Assembly: GCA_027422505.1 (NCBI GenBank)
Contig: JAPQWV010000051.1
Span: 1,641,501 to 1,705,500 of the forward strand
Source of the DNA: Craterostigma plantagineum
Lineage: Eukaryota > Streptophyta > Magnoliopsida > Lamiales > Linderniaceae
Length of the DNA stretch: 64,000 nt
Reading direction: 5' to 3'
Shown here: positions 12,701 to 25,945 of the stretch, one piece after another
Layout of the letters: each line of letters opens with the position of its first letter
Numbering within the stretch: position 1 is the first letter of the stretch
Program-made: the position numbers and the translations under genes
Notes under the pieces: generated by a model
Told to the model about the DNA's origin: nothing
Databases searched by the model: none
What the model saw: the letters and a program-made list of their open reading frames with translations, nothing else

Positions 12701-13471
12701 CCGGTGGAATAAAAACTGATGACGGTAGAGCGAGAGACAATATCCAAGTTAATGGAAATGGCTTTGCTGAGAGCAGTTCCATGAGTAGTTTGAATTCTAG
12801 CAATTCACCTCAGATGAACATACCGAATTCTAATGTAGATCTGCAAGAACAGATGAGAAATCAAATGAAAGATCCTGCTATGAGACAGGTTTGTACCTCC
12901 TACCTTCCTCAGTGCACTTTCAAATGATCATTTCAGTGCACTTTCAGTTCATATGTTGTTTTCTTTTTCGCGCTATTTTTCAATGATGTCCTAATTTTTG
13001 GGAACTTGCTTTGAATCACTATATGCTCTAAATCTGTTGGCTTCTTCAACTTAGCACATCTTTCTTTTCTATTGACAGATGCTTACGTCGATGATGAAAA
13101 ATATTAGCCCAGAAATGATGTCCAACATGAGCGAACAATTCGGTCTGAAACTTTCTCGTGAAGATGCCGAGAAAGCCCAGCAAGCCATGTCTTCTTTGTC
13201 ACCCGAGGCTTTGGATTCAATGGTATGTGGTAAACATTACGATGCTATCAGTTGAATTATTCCCATTTGTATCATATCCATGTCTCTCTATATCATCTCC
13301 GATAAATATGTTTCTCTCTCTCAGATGAAATGGGCCGATAGAATACAACGAGGCGTCGAAGGTGCGAAGAAAACAAAGAATTTCTTCCTGGGAAGGTCTG
13401 GGATGATATTGGCTGTTGTTATGCTGTTCTTGGCTGTGGTTCTTCACTGGTTTGGGTTCATCGGCAAGTAA
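9719..13471 (+). CDS. OEP61: Outer envelope protein 61 / TPR7, tail-anchored TPR docking protein
   Basis: Eleven exons (9719-9814, 10330-10560, 10689-10745, 10850-10978, 11222-11299, 11402-11472, 11695-11747, 11845-12013, 12186-12888, 13079-13222, 13325-13471) join in frame to 625 aa; the Arabidopsis protein is about 555 aa. The start [20 protein letters not shown] and the repeated MSPEE/MGKMSP helices match OEP61. A TPR block runs over about residues 105-225 ([35 protein letters not shown]). The tail has one hydrophobic anchor ([18 protein letters not shown]). Family knowledge: the TPR clamp binds Hsp70 that carries precursor proteins, at the plastid outer envelope or ER. A nine-to-ten Ser run encoded by TCA repeats (about 12507-12535) makes part of the extra length. 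Confidence 0.96.
12507..12535 (+). repeat. In-frame TCA trinucleotide repeat coding polyserine
   Basis: About ten consecutive TCA/TCT codons lie in the large ninth exon of OEP61 and encode [10 protein letters not shown] in a linker between two MSP-type helices. It is likely to vary in length between individuals. Confidence 0.85.
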
Positions 13472-13863
13472 CTGATTTAATAACATCACCAAGCAGATGC
13501 TTAATGTTGTTTTTTTTTTCTTGAAGATCATGTCATAGTAGAATTAATAATATCTCAACAAGGTTTATTGTAACTTTTGGTTTGAATTATTATTGAGTCG
13601 GCTTATATTATGTTCATGAGAGACTGTAAAACTGTATAAAATTTAGAGATCATATCATTCTCTATTCTATTTTTCTGTGTCACACACTCTTTTTCACCAA
13701 CAATGGCAAACGTGTTAAAACAGAGTCGAACATTTTTTGTGTATAACAGCAAGTCAATAATATGATTTTAACGGAAAGACCAAGTCAATGGATAACGAGT
13801 CCAAGAAAAAGGAAGAGAAAGAGGAGAAAAATGAAGGGCAAAAATGAAAGTGAGTGAGGTAAG
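13472..13863. other. Region downstream of OEP61
   Basis: This AT-rich stretch should contain the OEP61 3' UTR. No open frame of note is visible. It runs up to the left end of a MITE-like element. Confidence 0.5.
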
Positions 13864-14615
13864 TAGGGCTGGGAAAATAATCGATATACCGTCCTTACCG
13901 TATCGAAACGTACCGAAAATATCGAAAATTTTGGTATACCGAAGGTTTTGGTAAGGTATGATACCGTAGCGAAAACTTTCGGTACGGTAATGGTATGAAA
14001 ATTTTAAACGTTAGGTATACTGATTATACCGAAATACGGAAAAAATATTAATATTATGTATATACACACCTACATATATTATATTTTTTGAAAAAAAAAA
14101 ATTAAAATGAATAAAAATGGTATAAGGATCTTTATAAATTAATTTGATCAATAAATTATTTATATATATATATATATATATACACCTACATATATTAATT
14201 AATATATATATATAAAGTTGTATTTTGTGGTTATCTAAAAAGTTCTCTGTCTTACTAAGGACACTGACTAAAATATGTAAATTAATTAAGGTTATTTTAT
14301 GAATTAAAAATCTTTTATTTTGGAAAATTTGGTATTAATAATCCATCTTATTGGGGCCTAAGGAATTTGAATTGACTAAAAATTCGGAAACAACGACTTA
14401 ACGAGTTACGAGAGACGCATGGTAAAAACCCCTTGTGAATCGTATAGAAGGTATGATACCGATACCATACTGAAATTTCGGTATGACCCGTATCGAAATT
14501 TAAGGTATGCTGAAATTTTGATATGGTATTGGTATGATATTTTTCCATACCGAAATTTCGGTACGATATACGGCATCACAGTTTTGGCACGGTATACCGT
14601 ACCGAACCACCCCTA
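13864..14615. mobile_element. hAT-like MITE rich in TACCGAAA repeats
   Basis: This 752-bp element begins TAGGGCTGGG and ends CCACCCCTA, which are imperfect inverted ends (TAGGGGTGG when reversed). Both terminal regions are packed with copies of ACCGAAA, GGTATACCG and CGGTAC in both orientations, so the ends can fold on each other. The middle is AT-rich with an (AT)n run near 14157-14182. It has no coding capacity. No matching 8-bp target duplication was found (gaggtaag against ttaaagcc), so assignment to hAT rests on the ends only. Confidence 0.65.
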
Positions 14616-14685
14616 TTAAAGCCAAGTGATAGAAAAAGTCTTCCATCTATCTTCGCACCATCTTCTTGTTTTTCTTCTTCTTCTC

Positions 14686-14712
14686 GTCCTTCTCTCTCTC
14701 TCTCTCTCTCTA
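14686..14712. repeat. CT microsatellite in the RHF2A-type 5' region
   Basis: A run of about 12 CT units lies about 420 bp upstream of the RING gene start and probably in its promoter or 5' UTR. Confidence 0.8.
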
Positions 14713-15128
14713 AATTAGCTTTCACTTGTTTTCCTACCCTTTACATTCTCTTGTTAGTCTATTCAAACTGTTTTCTTGAACGGCTGTTAGATTGAGTGGT
14801 TATTGTCTGCTTACATAAGGAGTACGAACACGAGGAAACAGTCGCCCGAGGTTAGTCTTCTATCTCAAAAAAAATCATTTCTTTGGCCTTCAATTTTTAT
14901 GGGTCAGTGCGTCTTAAGTAGCTGCGTGATGTGTTATCGTAATTGTAACTACTATTGTTGATCGTTCAGTTCCTTCAAAATCTCTTCTATGTGCTGATAT
15001 GTTCAACAGCTGCTCTACTTTGATTCTTAGGCTTGCCCAATATTACAAATCTCCAATTCTTTCTTGTCTATCAGACTTCCAATCTGTATGATACAGTGAT
15101 TCTTACATTGTAGTTTTTCTTTTTACAG

Positions 15129-16659
15129 ATGGAAGATGAAAAAGTGGGTGAGAACCATTTAACTTGTGCTGCAGCATTCGTCGAAGGAGGAATCCAAGAC
15201 GCTTGCGACGATTCTTGCAGCATATGCCTCGAACCCTTTTGCGACAGCGATCCTTCGACCGTAAGTAAATCCGTTTCATCACTGTCAGAAATCGTCGAAC
15301 TAAGTTAACCATTGCTGGTCTTTATCACAACAGGTGACAGGCTGTAAGCATGAGTTCCACCTTCAGTGCATTCTTGAATGGTACAGTACTTCAGTAAACA
15401 CTACTGACATATCATTAACCAACTGTAATAAACAACGAAGGATCGATGTGTTTTCATAAGGTGCCAGAGAAGTTCTCAGTGCCCTATGTGTTGGCAGGCC
15501 ATAAGCTTGAAAGATCCCAACTTTGTAATGATATGCTTGTTTTTCATCACAGCCAAGAATTGCTCGACGCTGTGGAGCACGAAGAAACTTGCTTATGAAC
15601 CCACCGAGAAACCGAACTATATTCCATCATCCAACCCTCGGGGACTTCGAGCTTCAACGTGTTCGTTATTACTAACTCCCTACATTCTTCTTACACACAC
15701 ACACAAACTCGTTTATATTGCATATATTCTTTCTTTGTTTTTTTTTTCTGCAGTTGCCAGGAAATGCAAGTGAATCAGAGCTTGAAGAAAGGATCATCCA
15801 ACACTTAGATTGCAGCAGCTGCAATGGGTAGGGCCTGCCGAGAAATTTCGAGGAGAGAAGCTCACCTTAATAATAGACCTCAGTTTCTACTGTTTTCGAC
15901 GAACCCTAGCAACTCCTCTTCAACAGCCCTCGGCGATTCTTCGAACGCTGTCGTTAGTGATGTCAGCTCTTCGCCTCCCGAAGTTGGAGAAGGTTCGCTG
16001 CATCTTATTGTAAGTCCTTCGCTTCAGATGGCTACTGATGTGCCTCAAGCTTCAATTGTTGAGACCAATGGGTAATTCTTGGATTCACTTCATAGTTAGT
16101 GTACTTCAACTCAATCCTTTTGCAACTTGTTTCCTTGACAAAAGCTTCTAGTTTTGCTGCAGAGGAACAATTTCGGAAAGTTTCTCAATTTTTTGCGATC
16201 TCTCTGTTCTTCTCTGAGCAGGGCTTCTTCTTCACAAGCTTCCCCTAACTCTGTGGTAAATGAAAATTTTTGCACTTTTTAAGCTCATGAGGAAATATTT
16301 CTACGTAAAGATAAAGAACACATTTATTTGTCTTTCAATTATTTCCCAGGTACAAAAATTCGATCACGAAAAGCACCAAAAGCTGGAAGGAGAGGCTCTT
16401 CAATCGCAGCAGTTCATCGCCCGAGGCGAGCAGCGATAATAATAGGGAAGAGCAGCCTACTAACCGAAGTAGTATTTACACAGGCCAAACCAACGGTGGT
16501 GACAGTGTCTCAAGAACGATGGATCATCTCAATATAGCAGAAGATGATGATAGAATTCGAACCGTTAATGCTTCATCTCCATTGAGTAGTAGCACTGAGG
16601 GATGGCGAATTTACGAAATCCTTGCGAGGCTGAAAGACAATCTTTCCCTATCAAGCTAA
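15129..16659 (+). pseudogene. RHF2A: RHF2A-type RING-H2 ubiquitin ligase, reading frame broken
   Basis: The start (MEDEKVGENHLTCAAAFVEG) and RING-H2 domain are intact over three exons: CSICLEPFCDSDPS, CKHEFHLQCILEW, CQRSSQCPMCWQAISLKDP. All eight C3H2C3 ligands are present. Further on the family sequence is recognisable but changes frame. The QELLDAVEHE and RNLLMNPPRNRTIFHHPTL segments are in different frames, consistent with one lost base near 15583. ELEERIIQHL is in a different frame from AAAMGRACREISRREAH, near 15810, where the first frame meets a stop. The exon before YKNSITKSTKSWKERL appears missing. The C-terminus (from about 16350) is open to TAA. In Arabidopsis RHF2A helps degrade the CDK inhibitor ICK4/KRP6 in gametophytes. 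A truncated protein of about 140 residues with an intact RING remains possible. Confidence 0.65.
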
Positions 16660-17320
16660 GGTATCGACGGTGAACGTTGTGTTCCATTCCAATGCGATTG
16701 TTTTCGGCGTAATAAAAGGAGGTATACGTATGGAACCTTAAGACGGTAAAAACGAGATCTTTCGTGTGCATCTTTGGTCTGTTTGGATGTATGATGGGTT
16801 GTTGAAACCTGGGAAAAGGATTTGATCTTTGAACATTGCATTGCTTTGCTTACTACCTTTACATAAAGAGCGTATGGTGGATAAAAATTGTTGTCCGTTT
16901 GATATGTTCAATTATATTTTACCCTTAATAGAATAATTACAATGTTACCCTCAGTTGAATAATTATAATTTTATCTTTTATATTTTGATTTATTAAATTT
17001 AATTTTTTAAACAACTTAATTAACGATTGTAAATTTCAGAACATAAGATAATTTGATATATTTGTGAATTTCGGAAATATACTGGGATTTAAGCCAAGAT
17101 ATGCTAATATAATTTTACAGACATTTGGTTGGAGTGAATTGCTTGTAGTTGTGGATGAACAACCAAAGGATAAATGGTAAATTGCCATTTTATATGGTAT
17201 TGGTACGTATTTTCTGAAATTCAACAACAATTTTTCATGTTCCATGGAGAGGAGAAAATAGAGACATATTTTCATTTATTTTCTTACAATATCTAAATGA
17301 CACGCACACATATACATATT
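16660..17320. other. Intergenic, RING gene to DNAJC8
   Basis: AT-rich sequence that should carry the 3' UTR of the upstream gene. The part around 16900-17000 is nearly pure A/T. No gene is seen. Confidence 0.5.
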
Positions 17321-17372
17321 TGGGCCTTCGGTACAGTTGGGCCTGTAAGATGCGGCTCATAATTGTGGCCCA
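17321..17372 (+). promoter_or_regulatory. Cluster of three site II (TGGGCC) motifs upstream of DNAJC8
   Basis: TGGGCC occurs at 17321-17326 and 17338-17343, and inverted (GGCCCA) at 17367-17372. The cluster lies about 100-150 bp upstream of the DNAJC8 ATG. Such clusters drive growth-linked expression of plant housekeeping genes through TCP factors. Confidence 0.6.
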
Positions 17373-17473
17373 TTTCCAATTTTGGTCTCAGCGTTTTTAT
17401 ACGACCAACCAATAATAATAAAATAAACACAAATAGAAAAGGAAAATTCAGGGGAGGAAAAAGTCACCGACCG

Positions 17474-19706
17474 ATGGGTGAATCAGCTGACGACGAACAG
17501 CTACTCAAGCAATTTTTTGCAGAAGTAAGCGAAGTTGAGCGCGACAACGAAGTCATCAGGTTCTAAATGTTTTTGATTCCGTTGCGTACTCTTATTTTTC
17601 TGTACGTTTGCGATGTAAGTTAAATGATTCCGTTGCTTGAAGTTTTTACACATTAGGGTTTGAATCGTGTGAAGTTCATTCGTGTATAGCGATGAGATTG
17701 CGCGTGTGCCCTGAAATTGCTTTCATTTGGGTGTTTTTGAAAAGGACTTGCGATTGTTGAAGGCGTTTGTGCTGTTTTGGTAATATTGAGCTGGTTTCAA
17801 TTTTTTGGAAGAGGCCAGTGATGAAAAGCATTTGTTCTCTGCGTTTATGTGGTGATGATGGCATTAACAAGCAATATTATGCTCCCGGGCATTGAGTATA
17901 GATTATCATTATTTGAATGGAAGTGAAAATAGGTGGCCCCTGTTGCGACGTTCATCGTTTTATCATGGAATCATGTCTCTTACTTCTTGTTGAAAGAGCG
18001 ATCTTGTTTTTCTGTTGTTTTCAATCTTGCGGGCTGCTAATGTATCAATTTGGTTTTGTTTGTAGGATCCTTTCCTGTTTCAAACTAAACCCGTTTGAAT
18101 TTCTTAACCTACCATTTGATTCATCTGTACAAGATGTGAAAAAGCAGTATCGAAAGGTGATTAATAAACTTAGAAAATATACGATTATTTTTTATTTGGT
18201 ACCACTAAGCAGTCAACGGTGACATTTAAGATGCATTTTTCAGTTATCGTTGCTTGTTCACCCGGATAAATGTAAGCATCCACAAGCGAAGGAGGCGTTT
18301 GGAGGTGATTAACTTTGTTGCTTTCATCTTTTTTGTGTGCTGTTGCTCATCTATCTTCATATAGGGTTTGTTAGTTATTTTCGTCCTCACTTTCTGGTCT
18401 GTTTTTATATTTTACACACTTTACTGTCCAATATTTTTATTTTCGTCCTCTCACTTTCTGGTCTGTTTTTATGTTTTGCACACTTTACTGTAAACAAACA
18501 ATATGATACACTTATATCCAAAGAGTGGTTCAGTATCTTAATAGCCGTATCTCCGAACAGTGCTAGCAAAGGCTCAACAGCAGTTACTTGATCAGCAAGA
18601 GCGAGATTATGTTTTGAGCCAAGTCAACGCTGCGAAGGGTATGCATTTTGCTTATTTCCATCTTTCTAAAGTTAGTTCCCTCCCTTGATATGATATGGGC
18701 ACTGTTCCACTTCCTCACGATATTCTGTTGTACTTCAGACGCTTTATATCATATGCAATGTCTTACATACGCATGAAACTGTGTAAACAGAGGACCTTAG
18801 GAGGCAAAGGAAAAAGCAGCTGAAAAAAGACACTGCTTCTAAGATCAAATCATCGGTGGACGAGGTAAACTAGTCCATCCCCGATCTCATTTCTCTTGGT
18901 AATGGACTAAAGCAACTGTATTGCTCTTATACCAATAGATCCCCCTTTTAGTAGTTGTTTTTCTATGCATCTTACGAACAGCATTGTGTTTCCTTTGTAT
19001 ACATGAACTACAATGCATCTTGAGTATTTTTATCTAAAGCGTAAGAAAGCCGTGGACCCAGAAACCCTTTTGACTGGTGCTTTGCAGGGCAAGTATGAGC
19101 AGGAGTACGAACGATCAGAGGAATTTCAGAAGCAATTGACTATGAAAGTCCGTGAAATATTGACCGAGCAGGAATGGAGGAGGAGGAAAATGCAGATGAG
19201 GGTATACTATTGTCGCATAATCATCTTACGTGACAACTTTTGGAATTCATTTACTTAAAGATATGCTGTTCTTCTGAAAATGTGACAGATATCAGAGGAG
19301 GAAGGCAGATTAAAGAAAGACGACGAGGAGACAAAAGAGATGTGGAAACGTAAACGTGAACACGAGGAGCAGTGGGAAGGCACGAGAGAGCAAAGGGTAA
19401 GTAAAGTAAACTCGCACTACGTATTTCGTACTCTGGGGATGGATATGATAATTCCTATCCATTATTATTACCGCCCATCCCAATTATGCAGGTTTCTAGC
19501 TGGAGGGATTTCATGAAAGGTGGAAAGAAGGTAAAGCAACCAACTCAAACCCCTTTGATTCGTTGAATGTTAAGCCATATATTTTCTTATTCTTGAAATA
19601 ATTACTACATTCAAACAAACAGGTCAAGAAGGGAGAACTTCGACCGCCAAAGCTCAAGACTGAAGATCCAAACAAATCATATGTTCAAAGGCCCGTCAAA
19701 CGATGA
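17474..19706 (+). CDS. DnaJ homolog subfamily C member 8 (SPF31-type spliceosomal J-protein)
   Basis: Nine exons (17474-17559, 18066-18156, 18244-18304, 18561-18638, 18791-18864, 19088-19201, 19289-19396, 19492-19530, 19623-19706) join in frame to 244 aa. The J domain follows a short acidic start: NPFEFLNLPFDSSVQDVKKQ, YRK|LSLLVHPDKCKHPQAKEAF, with the HPD motif intact. A long charged helical part comes next (EEFQKQLTMKVREILTEQEW), then WRDFMKGGKKVKKGELRPPK and a basic end (SYVQRPVKR). This is the DNAJC8 architecture. The human protein associates with the spliceosome and binds SRPK1; the plant role is inferred. The site II cluster upstream fits a housekeeping gene. Confidence 0.92.
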
Positions 19707-20373
19707 TTGACTTTATTAATAAATATTGTGTGTGCTCATATTTGACAGATTTTCTGTACGAAACAAAAACATACCATGATACACCTTCAGACGGCTTTTT
19801 TCTCCTTAAATTCCTCTATTTTTTTTGGTTACGCAATAATAATATTATCTTCTTGTTACACACAAAAGTACATGACAAATTTTTGAATCATCGATCCCAT
19901 AATGCCCCCCAAACACTTGTACAAGCTCACTTCCTAAAAACGACACTACTCGACAACCTCTCAAGTACCTATATTATACATAAAAACCACAACACCCCAA
20001 AAAAGAAAAAAAGAAAAAAAAATCAATACATTCCTCACTCATCAATCACATTAAAGGTCCTCCATAGCAGAACGCCCTAAAAACAAAGCAAAAATGTTCA
20101 CGAACCTGACCCAAGCGTGCCTCGACTTGGAAATCACCGGCACCATCACTAATGTTTCTACCAATGTACTTTGTAGTATACCTACTTTGTGATATCACAA
20201 GCTAAGCAGCATAAGCTTTAGATTCAACATCTTATCCAAGGACTATTTTCCCTTGTTAGAAGCTTCGGCCACATGTCCATTTGTTGTCAAGCAAGTGTTA
20301 TGTACAAATCACCGAAACAAATCCCCGTGGAGTTAGCACAATCCTAGAGATGTTGGCAAACGAGCGATACTCA
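19707..20373. other. Convergent 3' region between DNAJC8 and BSL
   Basis: 667 bp between two convergent stop codons. It should hold both 3' UTRs. The open frames here are chance readings of AT-rich sequence. Confidence 0.5.
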
Positions 20374-23300
20374 TCAGATCCAAGCAAGAGAGCCTCGGTC
20401 AGTGGTCACTTGAGGCCGGCCTCTAGTTGGCGTTGGTGGCCTATTAGCATTGAGTTCCTGAATTATACACGCCATGGAAAGAAAAGAGGGAGAGAATTTT
20501 CATCATTAGGAAACATATGATCATCAAAATCATATGGGAAAATGGGGAAGGCCTTTAAGTACCTGCATCCACGTGTCCTCTATATGGTGATCTGGCGACG
20601 TTTCTGGGGATGTCATTGCAGGAGGCAACGGATGAATCAGCTTTGGCACAACCACTAAATCTCTACCCAAAACCAAGATTGCACCAGCATTATTTGCAGT
20701 ACCTGCCAGGAAAGAACCGATAATGGCTACTAACGGCAACAAAAAAAAAAGAGAGAGGAAAGGAAAAACAACTGAATCGTGATAGCCTATGCCTACCACA
20801 GTAGTTGGTGGCTGAGAAGAGAGTAATGAGATGCCCTTGAGCAAATCTTTCAAATCCATCCATTACACACTCGTGTGCCCGAACGATCAACTGAACGTCA
20901 TTGTTGTTGCAGAATTCCATCACTCGATCAGGCTGAAATAAACAATGGTATGAATCCAGGGAGCATATAAAAACAAACTGATTAAATGATAAAAATAAAT
21001 CTGGTTTACAGGTTGAAAGCAATGTTAGTTCAAGAAAAAAAGACCCACCCCAAAGGTTACTAACCCAGGACCTCTAGCATTTGGCCTCAATCCTTCAACA
21101 CTATCGTTCTCCGTTGGATCAGACCTGAATGGAAATTGGAATAGCAAGAAGGCTAATTAAAAAAACTGGAAGGGAGTGGGAGAAAACTAAATGAGATAGA
21201 ATATCACTGACCATAACAAATCCATTAGAATAAGAGACCCAGCTTCCATGGCAATAGGACGCTGAATGTTCTCAATTTGTTCAACATGATTTATTGATCT
21301 TCCAATGCCCCCATGCATACAAATGATTTTCTTCTCAATCAATGCAGCAAGAGGAAGCCAGTTGAACAATCTGTTTATCCGATGCCATACCCAAATTCCA
21401 TCTCGCTCACCCTGTTAAGGAAACCATGGAGTGATTTGCAAGTGAAAATTTGAGATTAAAAAATAAAGCACAAGGCAACAGAAGATGTGGTAAATTACCA
21501 TACGCTCAATGCACTCAATTCGAAAGCCAAATAGTGCATTTATATCCGCAGCTTCGTGATTACCACGGATTAAATGTACTTGATGGGGATACTCAACCTA
21601 CAAATCCAGCATATCAATATTGTAACATGACTAAAGGAGAAAAACACAATTGAACGCTGGCTCTATACCTTTAGAGCTAGAAGAAGGGTAATAGTCTCCA
21701 AGCTGTGTTGACCACGATCGACATAATCTCCTAAGAAAAGATAATCAATATAACTGCAAACAGAAACCTAAAATCAGAATCGCAAATGCATAAATAAGAC
21801 GACACAAAAATGACTGAATTAGTCAGTAATTCAACCGCCAACTCCAATTCCATGAACTCCATCCTCAACCCACAAAAAATTAGTCCAAAAGATAAAGTAA
21901 AGAAGAAAGTGATGAATTTCACTAAGTAATCTAAAACAAAAATATTTCTTATAATGAGAGCATCGATACACCATTCAGCCAACACATAGGGCAACAAAAT
22001 TCTATTAACCATTGTAAGATTCGTGAAGGTAATCAAAGCCAGAAACAAAGATAATAGGAATCTTACGATATATCCCCAGCAGTTGAAGGAGATCCATACT
22101 CATCAAAAAGCCGCATAAGATCCCCAAATTGCCCGTGCAAATCACCAAATATCTTAATAGGAGCTTTCAGCTGCAAAACACTGGGTTCACTAGAAAATAT
22201 TCTCTCGGAACTATCACAAAGATCAGCAATCTCATTACAATCCAAGAAAAATTGTCGGCGAACTGGAGGCTTCCAACCACGAGGCTTTAATAGATGGGCA
22301 ATCACCTGAAGCCAAGCAAATACAAGTTCACAACAACTTTAACAAAACCCTGTGCACTAAAACGAAAAGGAACAAAGAAAACCCGTAACAGTGTCAAACT
22401 ACCTTCTTTGGTACACTGTTGATAGACATTTGCCTGTCCAAAAGTTTTCGAGCTGCAGTTGCACTCTCTGGAGTACCGTAACTGACCCTCCTACCTTCAT
22501 TCTCAAACTGATCAATCGAAAGCTGCCTGACCATACCACCTAATGCACCACCTGTCTCCGCAGCTACAACCACCTAATGTTCATTAAAATTATCTAACAA
22601 ACATTACTTCACAACTCAAACGTTAACAGTAAGCTGTACATTTCATTATGGGGGGTACTAACAGCACGGTGATGAAGCCTAACTCCTGCTGGAACAGAAT
22701 CATTGGGCAAAGTTGAATCGGGCTTGATCAAGGTGTTTCCACTTGGGGCTACATCTGTCCCACCCTCTCTATCGGGGATTTCAACCTCCCCGTTAGTTTG
22801 TCGAGCTTTAGCAGCTGCTAATGCAGCAGTGATAGCCTCTGCTTCTGCAGCCGAGGCCTCAACTAGGTACTCAACCCCTTTGTTCGGTCTTCTGTGAAGA
22901 AAACCTTATGTAAGTCTCTCCGAATAAAAGTTACTTATGTAAAATAAACCAATATGTAGACAGTTGTGAGCTTTACCGGGTGCCCTGGAGCATCGCGTTT
23001 TCCGTGCTTATATCAGTGTACATATCACCATTTACAGGTGGAGCAACGGGGCTACCGACTACCACTTCGCCATCAGCCATGGAAGATGGATCATCCGGCC
23101 GAGTTTCGCCAGTGCCATCTTCGCTGTATCCATATTTATTCTGCAATTTTCCTGGCAGATTATTGGAAGCCGCTGCTACAGCAGCAGCATGAGAAGCTGC
23201 GGTAGTTGTTTCAGCAGCTGCCAAATCTTCAGCAACAAGTAAATCATCCAGCAGCACACCTTCACATCAACATCACCCTTTAGAATCACTGTGCGCTAAA

Positions 23301-25906
23301 AAATTTGACTCATTGAAGCAGAATGATATGAAGTACTTAAAGAACATGGAATCATATGGAAAATATCAAGTATTACACCCCAGCATGAAGAAGACAGGAT
23401 GCCACAATGACAATTAAGAATCTACACCTAGCACATATTTTGAGTGTAAGTTTGACAGATGTAAAAAAAGGCTATATTAATCATCAAAGATTTTTACTCA
23501 CATAGGATCATAAAAAGTGTCCAATGGATTACTCTTTCCCACACATTCATTAGGGAGAAATTAATATATGAAGTAATTAAATCGTAATTTGAAGGAAATA
23601 AGATGCTCATAAATGTTATGATTATGATAGTCACGGAAAATCCCAATCAAATTGAGGAACATGTCTCACCACCACGTAAGCCTCCATAGATGAAGATCAA
23701 ATCACCAACAGCAGCAGCAGCATGTCTGCAGCGCCTTGTCAACTCAACTGCAGCATCCCCACCAGCAGCATCAGCACTGTATCTTCCAGTCCTTGGACTT
23801 GTCACAACAGACTTTGTATCACACCATACACCAGCTGCAGTATCCAACACTGTAGAAAACATTCATGATATATTTCATGCTGAAAGAAGTAAGGCAAGAA
23901 ATTTTCGAAAGGGAACTCATAAGTGTGGAAGAGTACCAGCAACACTTGAGGAGTCCTCTACCATGCGTCCACCACCAAGTGCCCCACCCGATACATGAAG
24001 GCGTGCATTAACAAACACCTTTAGAGAAAAGACAAACCACAGAGTTGCATATGAGGAGGCAACGAAATCTAATTTGTTGGCACCAGGTTGCAAAAGAGAC
24101 CACAATATCATGAACTTACCGCTGCGTGCTGATATCTAGCAGATGGAGAGACACCAGGAGCGATAGCCCATTCCCAGCGACCGTCTCTGTGTTTGGCAAG
24201 CCCATAAGCACTGGCCAGAGGCTGCATAGTTGGTCGGTTGTGATGAAATTGACATCACAGTAATAGTTAACAGGAAATAAAGCAACTTATGAAAGTTGAA
24301 GAACCACTCCATCATAGTCGATGAACCATGCTGACAAAGAAACTTTAGAATAATACTAACCACACTGTTTCCATCTCTCCCTCCACAGAGAAGCAGAAGT
24401 CCATCAGAACGAGCACTTGCAGTTGCATACCTGGAAAGTGAGAAAACGAGATAAAGAATCAGGACAAGACCGAATTCAGTCAGCACTAAATTCCACGAAA
24501 GATTTTTGATTGAGCAAGAGCAAGAGTAAAACTCAATAAGTTATGTCCCTCAAGAACGCGAAGCTTTTTAGGTTAAGAGGAAGATATTCAGATGGTAATG
24601 ATCACTCGAAACAATTTCTAAGGTCAGACGAAATCGAAATTTATGTGCTCACATGCAAGGGGGTGGGCCTTCGCCCTCTGGTTCCAATTTTCTCCACTCA
24701 TATGGTTTTGCAGCAGTATCTAAGGCCCAAACATCGGCCAAAGGTCGTTTTCCTACAATCCATACAATTATTCACCTCTGGAAACTACAGATAAAGCAAA
24801 GGGAAACACCATATAAGGAAAGACTAACCATCATTTCCACCAATTGCCATAAGATATCTCTGACCAACCAAAGCCATAACATGCCCATAGCGGGCCCCTG
24901 GTCCAGGACCTTGGACAACTACCCTGCGTCAAAGAAATGCCAAGAAACAGTTGAGTAATCCGCAAATGCACATAAACTGGTTAAAGTAAACTGTTTAATG
25001 CAAAAAATAACAAGGCATAAACTAATGCTTAAACAGTTAACCTATGCCATCTCGGCCTTTGTTGTGTAAGATCAAGAACATGAAGATCTTCTGCAGATAG
25101 GCCAGCAGGACCAATTCCACCCTATGATGGAGAAGATACAAGCCTCATATATCTGAAATAAAAGTAAAATCTTTACACTTTGCACATCATTACACAAGTC
25201 ACCTACCTGAATGACGACCATGGTTCCTACAGCAGTGGCTACATGAGCAGCCCTGGGTGTGGGTGGTTCTCCAATTGGGGTAAGTCTGCAAAAGTTCCAA
25301 AAGCTACTCATACCTGCCAAAAAAACAGATATAACAACCAGACCAGAAATAAACTTCACCATACCGAGACCATTTATTGGTCAATACGTCATAGCAATGC
25401 ACATCAGCAGTTGCCCCCGCCAATCCTGCAATAAATTAGGTGGGTAACATCATTGAAAAGCTCAAATAGGTACAACTCTCATGTCAATAAACTGACCGAC
25501 CAATATGATTACCCGTAGAACACTTCCAATACTATGTACGGATTTTTGATAAAAGGCAGCCTTCACAAATCTTGGACGCGAAGGTAATGTACAAATCTCT
25601 CACAAACCAAATCAATCCACGTAACAAGAAGAAACAATATGGGCCCATTAACGAAAAATCCAAACCCCTTTCTAGAATGCACGAAAGACAACTGATTGAC
25701 AAAAGAGAATACATAAAACATCCATATCAAAACAACTGCAAGGTCGCTCTATCCTCCCTCTACCATTCTTAACAAAATCAAACAAAATTTTAAATACAAC
25801 CCATCAAATCCAAAACGCCCAAGCACTGCATCAATCCCCCAGAATCACATCAAAATCACAACCAACCATAAACCACAGAGAGAATTGGTAAAAGCCAGCT
25901 GAATCG

Positions 25907-25945
<39 letters not shown>

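Noticed and set aside
15640..15760. A further frameshift suspected at the ELQ/LPGNAS junction of the RHF2A-type gene
   Set aside because: Using the donor CAACGT|GTTCGT joins ELQR to LPGNASESELEER in frame, so no break is needed there.
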